From positions 25,517-89,516 of the forward strand of contig JAPOHD010000063.1 of the NCBI GenBank assembly GCA_026671195.1: a stretch of 64,000 nt of DNA. The letters are read 5' to 3'. Shown here piece after piece: positions 48,527 through 55,198 of this stretch. How positions within the stretch are numbered: position 1 is the first letter of the stretch; each line of letters begins with the position of its first letter. Position numbers and translations under genes: made by a program. The notes beneath the pieces were generated by a model, which was not told the DNA's origin, made no database searches, and saw nothing but the letters and a program-made list of their open reading frames with translations. This DNA is from Draconibacterium aestuarii. Lineage in GTDB: Bacteria > Bacteroidota > Bacteroidia > Bacteroidales > Prolixibacteraceae.

Positions 48527-48573
48527 TTCCCCTTTTAAAAACCAAAAGGGAATTAAAACGCGTCTCGTTTTAA
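48527..48573 (+). terminator. Twin hairpin terminator region between rlmL and the peptide array
   Basis: ATTCCCCTTTT opposite AAAAGGGAAT (48527-48554) is followed by TTAAAACG/CGTTTTAA (48554-48574). Both could end rlmL from one side and the minus-strand peptide transcript from the other. Confidence 0.5.
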
Positions 48574-48627
48574 CCCCCTGTACTAACAACTTAATTGGTT
48601 CTGTATATAGGATATCTTTATTCTAAT

Positions 48628-48759
48628 TTATTCTTCGTCGTAATCGAAAACATCTTTATCTCTTGATTTTGGCTTTGTTCCACCTCTAACTTCATTCATT
48701 TCACTAGAACTTAAAACATCAAAACCTAAAATGTCTAATATATTTTCTTGAGTTTTCAT
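48628..48759 (-). CDS. Double-glycine leader peptide A (43 aa)
   Basis: The peptide has a 27-residue leader, MKTQENILDILGFDVL then SSSEMNEVRGG, which fits bacteriocin/natural-product leaders of the LS..EM..I.GG type cleaved after Gly-Gly. A 16-residue tail follows: TKPKSRDKDVFDYDEE. The tail has no Cys and few Ser/Thr, so a lanthipeptide or disulfide bacteriocin is unlikely. It is the last gene of the array and the most diverged in the tail. Coding is supported by conservation of amino acids over bases among the three copies. No C39 transporter or modifying enzyme lies in the window. Confidence 0.8.
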   Translation of the reverse strand: MKTQENILDILGFDVLSSSEMNEVRGGTKPKSRDKDVFDYDEE

Positions 48760-48797
48760 TGAGATAAATTTATATGCTTAATCTACTTTCTTTTATA

Positions 48798-48929
48798 TTA
48801 TTCGTCGTAATCGAAAACATCCTTATCTCTCGATTTTGGAGGTTCTATACCACCTCTAACTTCATTCATTTCGTTAGAACTTAAAACATCAAATCCTAAA
48901 ATGTCTAATATATTTTCTTGAGTCTTCAT
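48798..48929 (-). CDS. Double-glycine leader peptide B (43 aa)
   Basis: The leader is the same as peptide A except Asn19 for Ser, ending SSNEMNEVRGG. The 16-residue tail is IEPPKSRDKDVFDYDE. The tail is identical to that of peptide C although several codons differ silently (for example TCG/TCA Ser, TTC/TTT Phe), which shows selection on the protein. It is the middle gene of the array, 38 bp from each neighbour, with the same AT-rich spacer upstream. Confidence 0.82.
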   Translation of the reverse strand: MKTQENILDILGFDVLSSNEMNEVRGGIEPPKSRDKDVFDYDE

Positions 48930-48967
48930 TGAGATAAATTTATATGCTTAATCTACTTACTTTTATG

Positions 48968-49114
48968 TTATTCGTCGTAATCAAAAACATCCTTATCTCT
49001 TGATTTTGGAGGCTCGATACCACCACGAACTTCATTCATTTCGTTAGAAGTTAAAACATCAAATCCTAAAATTTCGAAAGTATTTTCAGTAGATTGTCCC
49101 AGTACCCTTTTCAT
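48968..49114 (-). CDS. Double-glycine leader peptide C (48 aa), first gene of the array
   Basis: This copy lies nearest the promoter and has a different, longer N-terminus (MKRVLGQSTENTFE) before the shared ILGFDVL-SNEMNEVRGG leader. The same tail as peptide B follows (IEPPKSRDKDVFDYDE). The start ATG is 50 bp from the GAATA element of the ECF-type promoter at 49161-49194. It is likely an exported or proteolytically released acidic peptide. The neighbouring CHAT protease is a candidate processing enzyme (inference). Confidence 0.82.
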   Translation of the reverse strand: MKRVLGQSTENTFEILGFDVLTSNEMNEVRGGIEPPKSRDKDVFDYDE

Positions 49115-49160
49115 CGTATAATAAATTAATTCGTTAAACTTTTAATACACACATTCACCT

Positions 49161-49194
49161 ATATATTCTGAAAACATAAAAAAGGTAACCCACT
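49161..49194 (-). promoter_or_regulatory. ECF-type promoter of the peptide array
   Basis: The minus strand reads AGTGGGTTACCTTT (49194-49181), 12 bp, then GAATA (49168-49164). The sigma operon has the same two blocks at the same spacing at 54761-54794, in the same orientation to its gene. The AAC/GTT-containing -35 and 15-bp gap from GGTTACC to GAATA fit ECF promoters. Confidence 0.65.
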
Positions 49195-49249
49195 ATATTT
49201 GAAAAAAATTAAAAAAACTTTTACATTGCTTTCTAAATTTATCAGATTA

Positions 49250-52135
49250 ATGTTGAAAACTGGGAAGTTGTCCGTACTAATCCTATTTATTTTCTTCCAA
49301 TTAATGGCTTGGGGAAATCAGCAGGATTCTATAGACTATGTACAAATAGGAAGAAAATTATACTTGAATGGAATTGACTTGGTTAGAGAAGGGAAGGACA
49401 TTGAAGCTGTAGATACCTTTAAACTTTATTTACATTATAGGAAGTTGGCATTTGGCAATGAACATTATATGCTTGGTTCTCCCTATTTAGGGATAGGTAT
49501 AGCCTACAAAAATTTAGGACAGTTTAATCTCGCTTTAGAGTATTACAAAAAAGCCGAAAAAAATTACCTCCTTCGAAATGATCCCAATATAGTCTCGCTC
49601 GGAAGATTATATCGAAATATTGGAAATGTTTTTCGAGCTAAACTTGATTATACAAATGCCTTAAATTATTTTGAGCGTGCATTAGCTATATTTTCAAATC
49701 AGAACCCCATTAATCCAATTGATCTTGCAGATGCCCATTATGCGATAGCCGAAATTTATTATTTAATAAATGATTATGAAAAGACAATTCAAATCTTAAC
49801 AGAAAATATCACAAAGGGAGATGAACTCAATCAGATATACTACAATGAACTATTAGCCCATGCCTATCAAATGCTTAATAACAACACGAAGGCGTTATTG
49901 CATTTCCAGATTACTTTAAAGATAGCGGAAAGCTATTATGAACAATCAGCAATTGAATTAGCTATTGTTTACATAAATTATGCTGAGTTTCTTTCATCCA
50001 TTTATATGACTGATGAATGTTTTAAAAATTTAGAAAAAGCAAAAACGATATTAAACACTGAACAACCTTTTAGAGGTAAAGAATTATCAATGTATTATGA
50101 GATATTGGGAAGAATATTTCAGGAAAAATCAATAGAGACTCAACAAATAAATAAATTTAAGGCACAAAAAAAGGAATATTTAAATAAGGCAATAAAATAT
50201 TACGAAAAAGGTCTTAATGCCTTAAATGCTACAGAACACAAAATCAATATATCTACCGTCAGAATTGAAGATTGTCTGGCTTTCTTAGATTGTCTGGGCT
50301 TACTAAAGCAAATTGGTGATGTATACCATGAGCTAGCTTTAATTGACAAAGTTGAAAGAACGGAGTTATACAATAATTCTCTTGCCAAAGCATTGGAATA
50401 TTATCAGGCAACCAGCAGAATGACACAACAGGCCCGCCGGGAAATCTCAAGCGATGAAAGTAAAATTCAGTTGGCCGAACTGGAATATTCTACATTTATA
50501 AAAACAATTGAAACCGCGTATCTGGCTTATGATGCCACAGGTGAAAATAAGTTTATGGAATTGGCCTTTAATAACGCAGAACAACTAAAAAGCAGTGCTG
50601 TTTTTGATAAATTATCGAATGACCTTGCCCAGGAAAATAGTCTGATTCCAGATAGTTTGCTTCAAAATGAAAAAAAATTGAACAGCATCATTTCTGTATA
50701 TACACAAAAAATTTTTGAAGAAAACAATTCAAACGAAACGGATAGTGTTTTACTACAGGAATATCAAAAAAAAATATTTGATGCATCAAGAGAACGAGAC
50801 GAGTTTAATCGTCTACTAGAAGAAAAATATCCTGATTACTATGACTTAAAGTATTCGAATTCGATGTTAAGCATGGAGGAAATCCAGAAAAAGATGGATA
50901 CCGATGAAGCCATTTTCGAATATGTTTTAGTTGAACCTGAAGAGAAAAGAAACGATAAGGCTACACCTGCCCAACTCTTTATCATTTTAATAACAAAAAA
51001 TAAGAGTGTTTTCCACAAAAGCACAATTGATAAGAATTTACAAAGCTCATTGGAAGAGGTTTTTAATTTCATGTCGGATCCCAATTACATTTTTACAAAG
51101 AATTCCGATTCAAAAACATTTTGTGTTTCGTCGTATAAATTGTACAATTTATTAATTGCTCCATTCGAAAATGATTTACAAAATAAAGACCTGGTTATTA
51201 TTCCTGACGGGAAACTCAATTATATCTCATTTGATGGATTACTAAAAAATATGCCAGACACAAGTAAAGTGATTGACTTTACTCGTCTCCACTATCTTCT
51301 AAAAGAATACAACATTAATTATGCAAACTCGGTAAATATATTATTCAAAAACCGAAGCAACTCAAAAAATCTGACAAACCGAACGCTGGCTTTTGCGCCG
51401 GAATATCAATCTGAAAAGTTTGAAATGTCGAATGCCAGCTATACATTAATGCCACTTCCTGGTGTACAAAAGGAAGTAGATGCCATAGCTTCAACCATTA
51501 AAACCAAGATATTAAGAGGCACAGAAGCCTCGGAACAAAACTTCAGAAAAGAAAGTAAAAATTACGACATCCTCCACCTGGCAATGCATGCATACATCAA
51601 CGATTCTTTGCCGGCATTTTCGCGACTGGCTTTTGCTCCCCAACATGACCCAAACGAACTAACAAAAGATGGGTGGTTAAATACAACCGACATTTACAAC
51701 CTCGATTTAAAAGCCAAACTTACTGTATTAAGTGCCTGTAATACCGGAGTTGGCAAATTAAAAAAAGGTGAAGGAATGATGAGTCTGGCCAGAGGATTTT
51801 TGTACGCCGGTTGTCCTTCCATAATAATGTCGCTGTGGGAAGTTGAAGATGAATCGGGAACACAGATTATGAGTTCATTTTATAAAAACCTGAAAAAAGG
51901 AAAAACTAAAGATGAAGCTCTTCGTCTGGCAAAGTTGAGCTATCTGGAAAACTCTAATTCGCGTTTGGCTCACCCGCATTACTGGATGAGTTTTAAAAGT
52001 ATTGGAGATAATTCTCCGATTTATACCAGCTACGATGTTTATTTTTTCGTGCTTCTAATTTTATTAATTGTTGCCTTTACGGCTGATCAAACGCTACGTA
52101 TAAAAAAAGCCCGACGTAAACATCGTGAGTCATAA
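49250..52135 (+). CDS. TPR-CHAT caspase-like protease, secreted and membrane-anchored
   Basis: From ATG 49250 the protein has 961 residues, with a signal peptide (LSVLILFIFFQLMAWG). TPR repeats follow (about 50-250 and further helical repeats to about 450), then a coiled region and a C-terminal CHAT domain. The CHAT domain has the catalytic His780 in HLAMHAYIND and Cys830 in LSACNTGVG, with MSLWEVEDESG after them. A membrane helix near the C-terminus (FFVLLILLIVAF) and a basic tail would keep the protease periplasmic. A TTG at 49199 would add 17 residues but coincides with a TATATTTG -7 box. It is divergent from the peptide array. CHAT peptidases cleave specific partner proteins, and the partner here may be the peptides. 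Confidence 0.88.
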   Translation: MLKTGKLSVLILFIFFQLMAWGNQQDSIDYVQIGRKLYLNGIDLVREGKDIEAVDTFKLYLHYRKLAFGNEHYMLGSPYLGIGIAYKNLGQFNLALEYYKKAEKNYLLRNDPNIVSLGRLYRNIGNVFRAKLDYTNALNYFERALAIFSNQNPINPIDLADAHYAIAEIYYLINDYEKTIQILTENITKGDELNQIYYNELLAHAYQMLNNNTKALLHFQITLKIAESYYEQSAIELAIVYINYAEFLSSIYMTDECFKNLEKAKTILNTEQPFRGKELSMYYEILGRIFQEKSIETQQINKFKAQKKEYLNKAIKYYEKGLNALNATEHKINISTVRIEDCLAFLDCLGLLKQIGDVYHELALIDKVERTELYNNSLAKALEYYQATSRMTQQARREISSDESKIQLAELEYSTFIKTIETAYLAYDATGENKFMELAFNNAEQLKSSAVFDKLSNDLAQENSLIPDSLLQNEKKLNSIISVYTQKIFEENNSNETDSVLLQEYQKKIFDASRERDEFNRLLEEKYPDYYDLKYSNSMLSMEEIQKKMDTDEAIFEYVLVEPEEKRNDKATPAQLFIILITKNKSVFHKSTIDKNLQSSLEEVFNFMSDPNYIFTKNSDSKTFCVSSYKLYNLLIAPFENDLQNKDLVIIPDGKLNYISFDGLLKNMPDTSKVIDFTRLHYLLKEYNINYANSVNILFKNRSNSKNLTNRTLAFAPEYQSEKFEMSNASYTLMPLPGVQKEVDAIASTIKTKILRGTEASEQNFRKESKNYDILHLAMHAYINDSLPAFSRLAFAPQHDPNELTKDGWLNTTDIYNLDLKAKLTVLSACNTGVGKLKKGEGMMSLARGFLYAGCPSIIMSLWEVEDESGTQIMSSFYKNLKKGKTKDEALRLAKLSYLENSNSRLAHPHYWMSFKSIGDNSPIYTSYDVYFFVLLILLIVAFTADQTLRIKKARRKHRES

Positions 52136-52316
52136 GTATCAGGAATCCGGACCTGATAAGTTCGAAATTAGATATAAACCGAACACTCATATTTGAGTTG
52201 GAAACGCAATACCACAAATTCGTTCCGTGAGATTAACGATAAAAAGATTTATCGTGTTCTCATCTTTCAAAAATAGTATAATGATGTTATTAAATCGGAT
52301 ATCCTCATAATTAACC

Positions 52317-52328
52317 TGGATTATCTAT
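52317..52328 (+). repeat. Left 12-bp direct repeat flanking the MITE-like element
   Basis: TGGATTATCTAT occurs here and again at 52571-52582, immediately outside the element, as expected for a target-site duplication. Confidence 0.65.
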
Positions 52329-52570
52329 CACTACTGTCCGTTTAACATTGAACAGATTCCTCTCCATCAGCTGACGGATCGGAATGACAAGTTTTTGGCG
52401 GTTTTTACTTTTGGGATGAGGTTGGTTTGCGGCGAAGACCGAACCAACCTCATCCCAAAAGCTCTCTCAATCGTAATGTCTTGTCATTAGTAGCGTAAGA
52501 AAATGGAGCAAAACCTGTCTGCCGAAAGGCAGGGAATCTTTTCTGAATTATTTTTTTAGTCGGACACTAA
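52329..52570. mobile_element. MITE-like non-autonomous element (242 bp)
   Basis: The ends carry inverted TACTGTCCG (52332-52340) and TAGTGTCCG (52569-52561 on the minus strand), each followed inward by an AT-rich stretch and GATTCC. The element is flanked by the 12-bp direct repeat TGGATTATCTAT. Inside are a REP-like block shared with 39.3 kb, a 20-bp perfect hairpin and a CTGCCGAAAGGCAG hairpin. There is no transposase frame. It separates the CHAT gene from the sigma operon. Confidence 0.65.
52408..52461. repeat. Perfect 20-bp inverted repeat (long hairpin)
   Basis: CTTTTGGGATGAGGTTGGTT is followed after 14 bases (TGCGGCGAAGACCG) by its exact reverse complement. It lies inside the MITE-like element. 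Confidence 0.85.
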
Positions 52571-52582
52571 TGGATTATCTAT
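52571..52582 (+). repeat. Right 12-bp direct repeat flanking the MITE-like element
   Basis: A second exact copy of TGGATTATCTAT lies one base outside the inverted TAGTGTCCG end. Confidence 0.65.
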
Positions 52583-52600
52583 TAAAAAAATGAGACAAAG

Positions 52601-52634
52601 AAAAAGGCCTGTCATAAATTGACAGGCCTTTTCT
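52601..52634 (-). terminator. Terminator of the ECF sigma operon
   Basis: AAAAGGCCTGTCAATTTATGACAGGCCTTTTT on the minus strand has an 11-bp or longer stem ending in a T run, 35 bp after the stop of the anti-sigma-like gene. Confidence 0.85.
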
Positions 52635-52668
52635 GAATGTATGTATTTCGAATTATTTTATTTTTACG

Positions 52669-54180
52669 TCATTTGAATGAATATCGTAGTCTTCTCAATA
52701 TTGCCTTGGCATCCTTTTCGTAATGTCCTTTTCTGTCAATTACTGCAAATAATTCCTGTTTTGCCTCAGCTCTGTGATTCATTTTCAGGTAACAGAGCGA
52801 CTTGTACCATTCCGCCTCCTCAATAAATAAGTTATTACCGTGATTAATTACTTTTGTATATGCCTGAACGGCATTTTCGTATCTATCCAGATTCTGATAA
52901 CTAAGCCCTTTGTAGAACTCCGATACAAATACCTCATCTTCGCCAGCTTCTGTATTGTTAAGCAATTCTACGACCTTCATATATTCTCCTGATTGGTAAA
53001 AAATCTTGGCCATTTGTATATTATCAATACTATTGCTTACAGAACGTTCAGAAGCCCATGTTGGCGAATCAAAGAACTTATTGTACATATTATCGGGTGA
53101 TTGCAACCCATTATTTAATATTCCAGCCAGTCCTATCAAAACAATAATCATCGCAGCTGAATTTCTCCAAATTCGTCGTGTGCCTTTCTCAAGCTGCGGC
53201 ATTACAATCGATTTTACCTCTTTCCTATCAACTTTAGTCCGTGCTGCTTGTAATCCCGCCCTTAGCGATTGGATTTCTGTTTCGGCTATGGCCTCGTTTA
53301 TGTGTTCCCTCAACGCAACTTCTGCCATGAGGTCGGTATTTTCTTTTAACTCAACATTGAATTCTTCCAGTAAATCATCATCTAAAATACCATCAATAAA
53401 ATCTTCTATACTCTTCTCGCTAACATTCCACGATGTTTCAGTTTCCATAATATTACGTAACTCACTTCTCAAGTTAATAATACCATCTTCTTTTAGCGCT
53501 GCTTCAATTTCGGAGTGTAAAATAACCTCGTCCTGGAGGACTTCATTTTGTTCCAGTTCTAACTCAAATTCAGCCAAAATATCATCACCTAATTCTCCAT
53601 TCAGGAAATCGTCGATATCTTCAACAGAATATTGAGGTTCAACTGATTTTGCTACATGTTGCAGGGTTTCCCTAAGGTTTAAGATATCTAACTCAAGAAC
53701 AGCTTCTTCCAGACCTTCCAATCCTTCCATATCGAAACCATTCAGGTCTTCCTCATAACCATTCACACCTTCACTATCACTTTGTTCCTTATAATAGTGA
53801 TGGACATTTTCGTTTGAGGTTAATTCGTGTTGGTAAGCGTGTACTTTGGGTAGTGATTCTAAACTTTTGATTAGTTCTTCCGGGGTTAACTCTGTGTTTA
53901 CTTCCTGAATCATGTTCAATTCATCAAGTAATTCAAAAGATCCATTGATAGAACTGTTGGGTTTGTTTTTACTCTGAATATCTTCGAGTTTACTTTTAAG
54001 ATCAAGAACATCCATTTCTGTAATAGCAGCCTGAATGTTTTTGTGAAGTTCTACTTCATCTCTTAATTCTTCATTAAACTCTAATTCTTTTTCAAATTCT
54101 ATTCTTTCTTGAGCGTCCAATAACTCTAAACAATAATCTTCAATGCGTCCAAATAATTCTGCTTTAGGTGTCATCTTCAA
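52669..54180 (-). CDS. Membrane protein with triplicated anti-sigma-like module and TPR tail
   Basis: This 503-residue protein has three copies of a module of about 58 residues, I-E/D-D-[YF]-x(4)-L-[DL]-x(6)-FE.EL..N..L.DEV.LH..I..AI...-..LR..L..I, at about 12-69, 187-246 and 257-314. A fourth half-copy lies at 158-178 (LELDILNLRETLQHVA). Such sequences resemble the cytosolic N-terminus of Bacteroidota anti-sigma factors without zinc ligands. One membrane helix follows at 341-357, then a periplasmic TPR-like region to the end. The start overlaps the sigma gene by 17 bases, so it is probably the sensor/anti-sigma partner. Confidence 0.75.
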   Translation of the reverse strand: MKMTPKAELFGRIEDYCLELLDAQERIEFEKELEFNEELRDEVELHKNIQAAITEMDVLDLKSKLEDIQSKNKPNSSINGSFELLDELNMIQEVNTELTPEELIKSLESLPKVHAYQHELTSNENVHHYYKEQSDSEGVNGYEEDLNGFDMEGLEGLEEAVLELDILNLRETLQHVAKSVEPQYSVEDIDDFLNGELGDDILAEFELELEQNEVLQDEVILHSEIEAALKEDGIINLRSELRNIMETETSWNVSEKSIEDFIDGILDDDLLEEFNVELKENTDLMAEVALREHINEAIAETEIQSLRAGLQAARTKVDRKEVKSIVMPQLEKGTRRIWRNSAAMIIVLIGLAGILNNGLQSPDNMYNKFFDSPTWASERSVSNSIDNIQMAKIFYQSGEYMKVVELLNNTEAGEDEVFVSEFYKGLSYQNLDRYENAVQAYTKVINHGNNLFIEEAEWYKSLCYLKMNHRAEAKQELFAVIDRKGHYEKDAKAILRRLRYSFK

Positions 54181-54751
54181 GTATCTTTTTAAATTCGGTA
54201 TCTTGTTTTATACGCTTAATAAGAAGTTCTTTACACTTATACTTTCGGGTTTTTGCGTATTTTTCTGTTTTAAAGCCCATTATTTTTGCAATGTCCTTAA
54301 GCGGGACTTTTTCAAAAAACAGTTGTAATAACTTCTGACAATCAGTACTTAAGGTTTTGAAATGCTTTTGATACAATCCGTATTTTTCGTTTTTATCGAC
54401 CAGTTCAACTAAATTATCATCGTATAAGTCTTCCTGGAACGGCAGTGAATCATTCAGCCTTTCTCTTTCTATTCGTCTTTTCTCAAGTTGTTTCAACCAA
54501 AGGAACCGACAAACAGAAAATAAATAACCTTGAAAAGAACTCTTTTCGAAAATTAAATCGTTTTCTTTTAATTTTCTATAAATTACGATTATAGCTTCCT
54601 GAAAAATATCACTGGCGTCATCTTCATTACCTTGGTTTTTCTTAATGAAATAATTTACTTTATAGTAGTACTGTTTATAAATGTACTGCAAAATTAAATT
54701 ATCATGCCTTAAGATTCCTTTCAGGATTTGCGCATCCGTATAATTTATCAT
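54164..54751 (-). CDS. ECF RNA polymerase sigma factor
   Basis: This 195-residue protein has region 2 (LQYIYKQYYYKVNYFIKKNQGNEDDASDIFQEAIIVIYRKL) and SFQGYLFSVCRFLWLKQLEKRR. Region 4 is at the C-terminus (LSTDCQKLLQLFFEKVPLKDIAKIMGFKTEKYAKTRKYKCKELL). It would redirect RNA polymerase to a small regulon. Its own upstream element (54761-54794) also precedes the peptide array, which suggests autoregulation and joint control. It is co-transcribed with the overlapping anti-sigma-like gene. Confidence 0.92.
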   Translation of the reverse strand: MINYTDAQILKGILRHDNLILQYIYKQYYYKVNYFIKKNQGNEDDASDIFQEAIIVIYRKLKENDLIFEKSSFQGYLFSVCRFLWLKQLEKRRIERERLNDSLPFQEDLYDDNLVELVDKNEKYGLYQKHFKTLSTDCQKLLQLFFEKVPLKDIAKIMGFKTEKYAKTRKYKCKELLIKRIKQDTEFKKILEDDT

Positions 54752-54760
54752 CTTCTATTA

Positions 54761-54794
54761 TATTATTCGATTATTGGGCAAAAGGTAACCCACT
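54761..54794 (-). promoter_or_regulatory. ECF-type promoter of the sigma operon
   Basis: The minus strand reads AGTGGGTTACCTTTT (54794-54780) and GAATA (54768-54764), the same blocks and spacing as upstream of the peptide array. The sigma ATG (54751) lies only 12 bp after GAATA, so the leader would be about 5 nt. Confidence 0.65.
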
Positions 54795-54944
54795 GTTTTA
54801 AACAATTCTATCACAACTTTTAAATCAATCAACTTCAAAACAAGCAATTAAGCTAATTAACAACGTCTTACAAGATTTGATAAAGTTAAAAATTAAATTA
54901 AAAATGACGAAAAAAGATGGGGAAATAATGCATTTAGGCTTAAA

Positions 54945-55027
54945 ATCAAAAAGGACGGGTTCAACAACCCATCCTTTTCTCATTAAACTAACTAACCTAA
55001 CTAAACCTAAACTTATGAAAATAAACG
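54945..55027 (-). ncRNA. Candidate small RNA with UUAG-type repeats
   Basis: A good promoter and a terminator frame a transcript of about 80 nt on the minus strand with no open frame. Its 5' half is unpaired and repeats TTAG/TTTAGG (AAGTTTAGGTTTAGTTAGG, then TTAGTTAG). Its 3' half is the terminator hairpin AAAAGGATGGGTT-GTTG-AACCCGTCCTTTT followed by T-rich sequence. It lies in the 447-bp gap between the sigma operon and the TonB-like gene. I cannot assign an RNA family. Confidence 0.55.
54949..54978 (-). terminator. Terminator of the candidate small RNA
   Basis: A 13-bp stem with one U-G wobble on the minus strand and a four-base loop, followed by TTTTTGATTTT. It could also end read-through from the TonB-like gene. 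Confidence 0.75.
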
Positions 55028-55032
55028 TACCG

Positions 55033-55064
55033 CAAAGATAAAGGCAGATTCGGTATGTAGCAAA
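55033..55064 (-). promoter_or_regulatory. Vegetative promoter of the candidate small RNA
   Basis: On the minus strand TTTG (55064-55061), a 20-bp spacer and TATCTTTG (55040-55033) match the Bacteroidota consensus. There is no coding gene downstream before the terminator. Confidence 0.7.
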
Positions 55065-55198
55065 AAAAAGGTGTTAAATCATGTTAAAGACATAAAGTCT
55101 TATTTGCTAGAACAATCGCAACTATCACCCACAAATACAGAGACTTAAAACTCTATTTGCTCTTAAAACAAAAGCAAATAAAATTTAAATTGAACTTT

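Larger units (their letters stand above)
48628..49114 (-). repeat. Tandem ~170-bp gene repeat carrying three peptide micro-genes
   Basis: Stop codons of the three copies are spaced exactly 170 bp (48628, 48798, 48968). The spacer AGTAGATTAAGCATATAAATT and the leader and tail codons are nearly identical. The third copy differs only in its first 14 codons. Confidence 0.9.

Noticed and set aside
48628..49114. CRISPR-like repeat array
   Set aside because: The repeats are 170 bp, coding and nearly identical along their whole length, without unique spacers.
48628..49114. Lanthipeptide, microviridin-type or disulfide bacteriocin cluster
   Set aside because: The tails lack Cys and mostly lack Thr, and no LanB/M, ATP-grasp, radical SAM or C39 exporter gene is in the window.
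49199..49250. TTG start of the CHAT gene at 49199
   Set aside because: It coincides with a TATATTTG -7 box and gives a poorer signal peptide; ATG 49250 is preferred.
55015..55041. Eight-codon plus-strand ORF (MKINVPQR)
   Set aside because: It overlaps the minus-strand promoter of the candidate small RNA and is too short to support.
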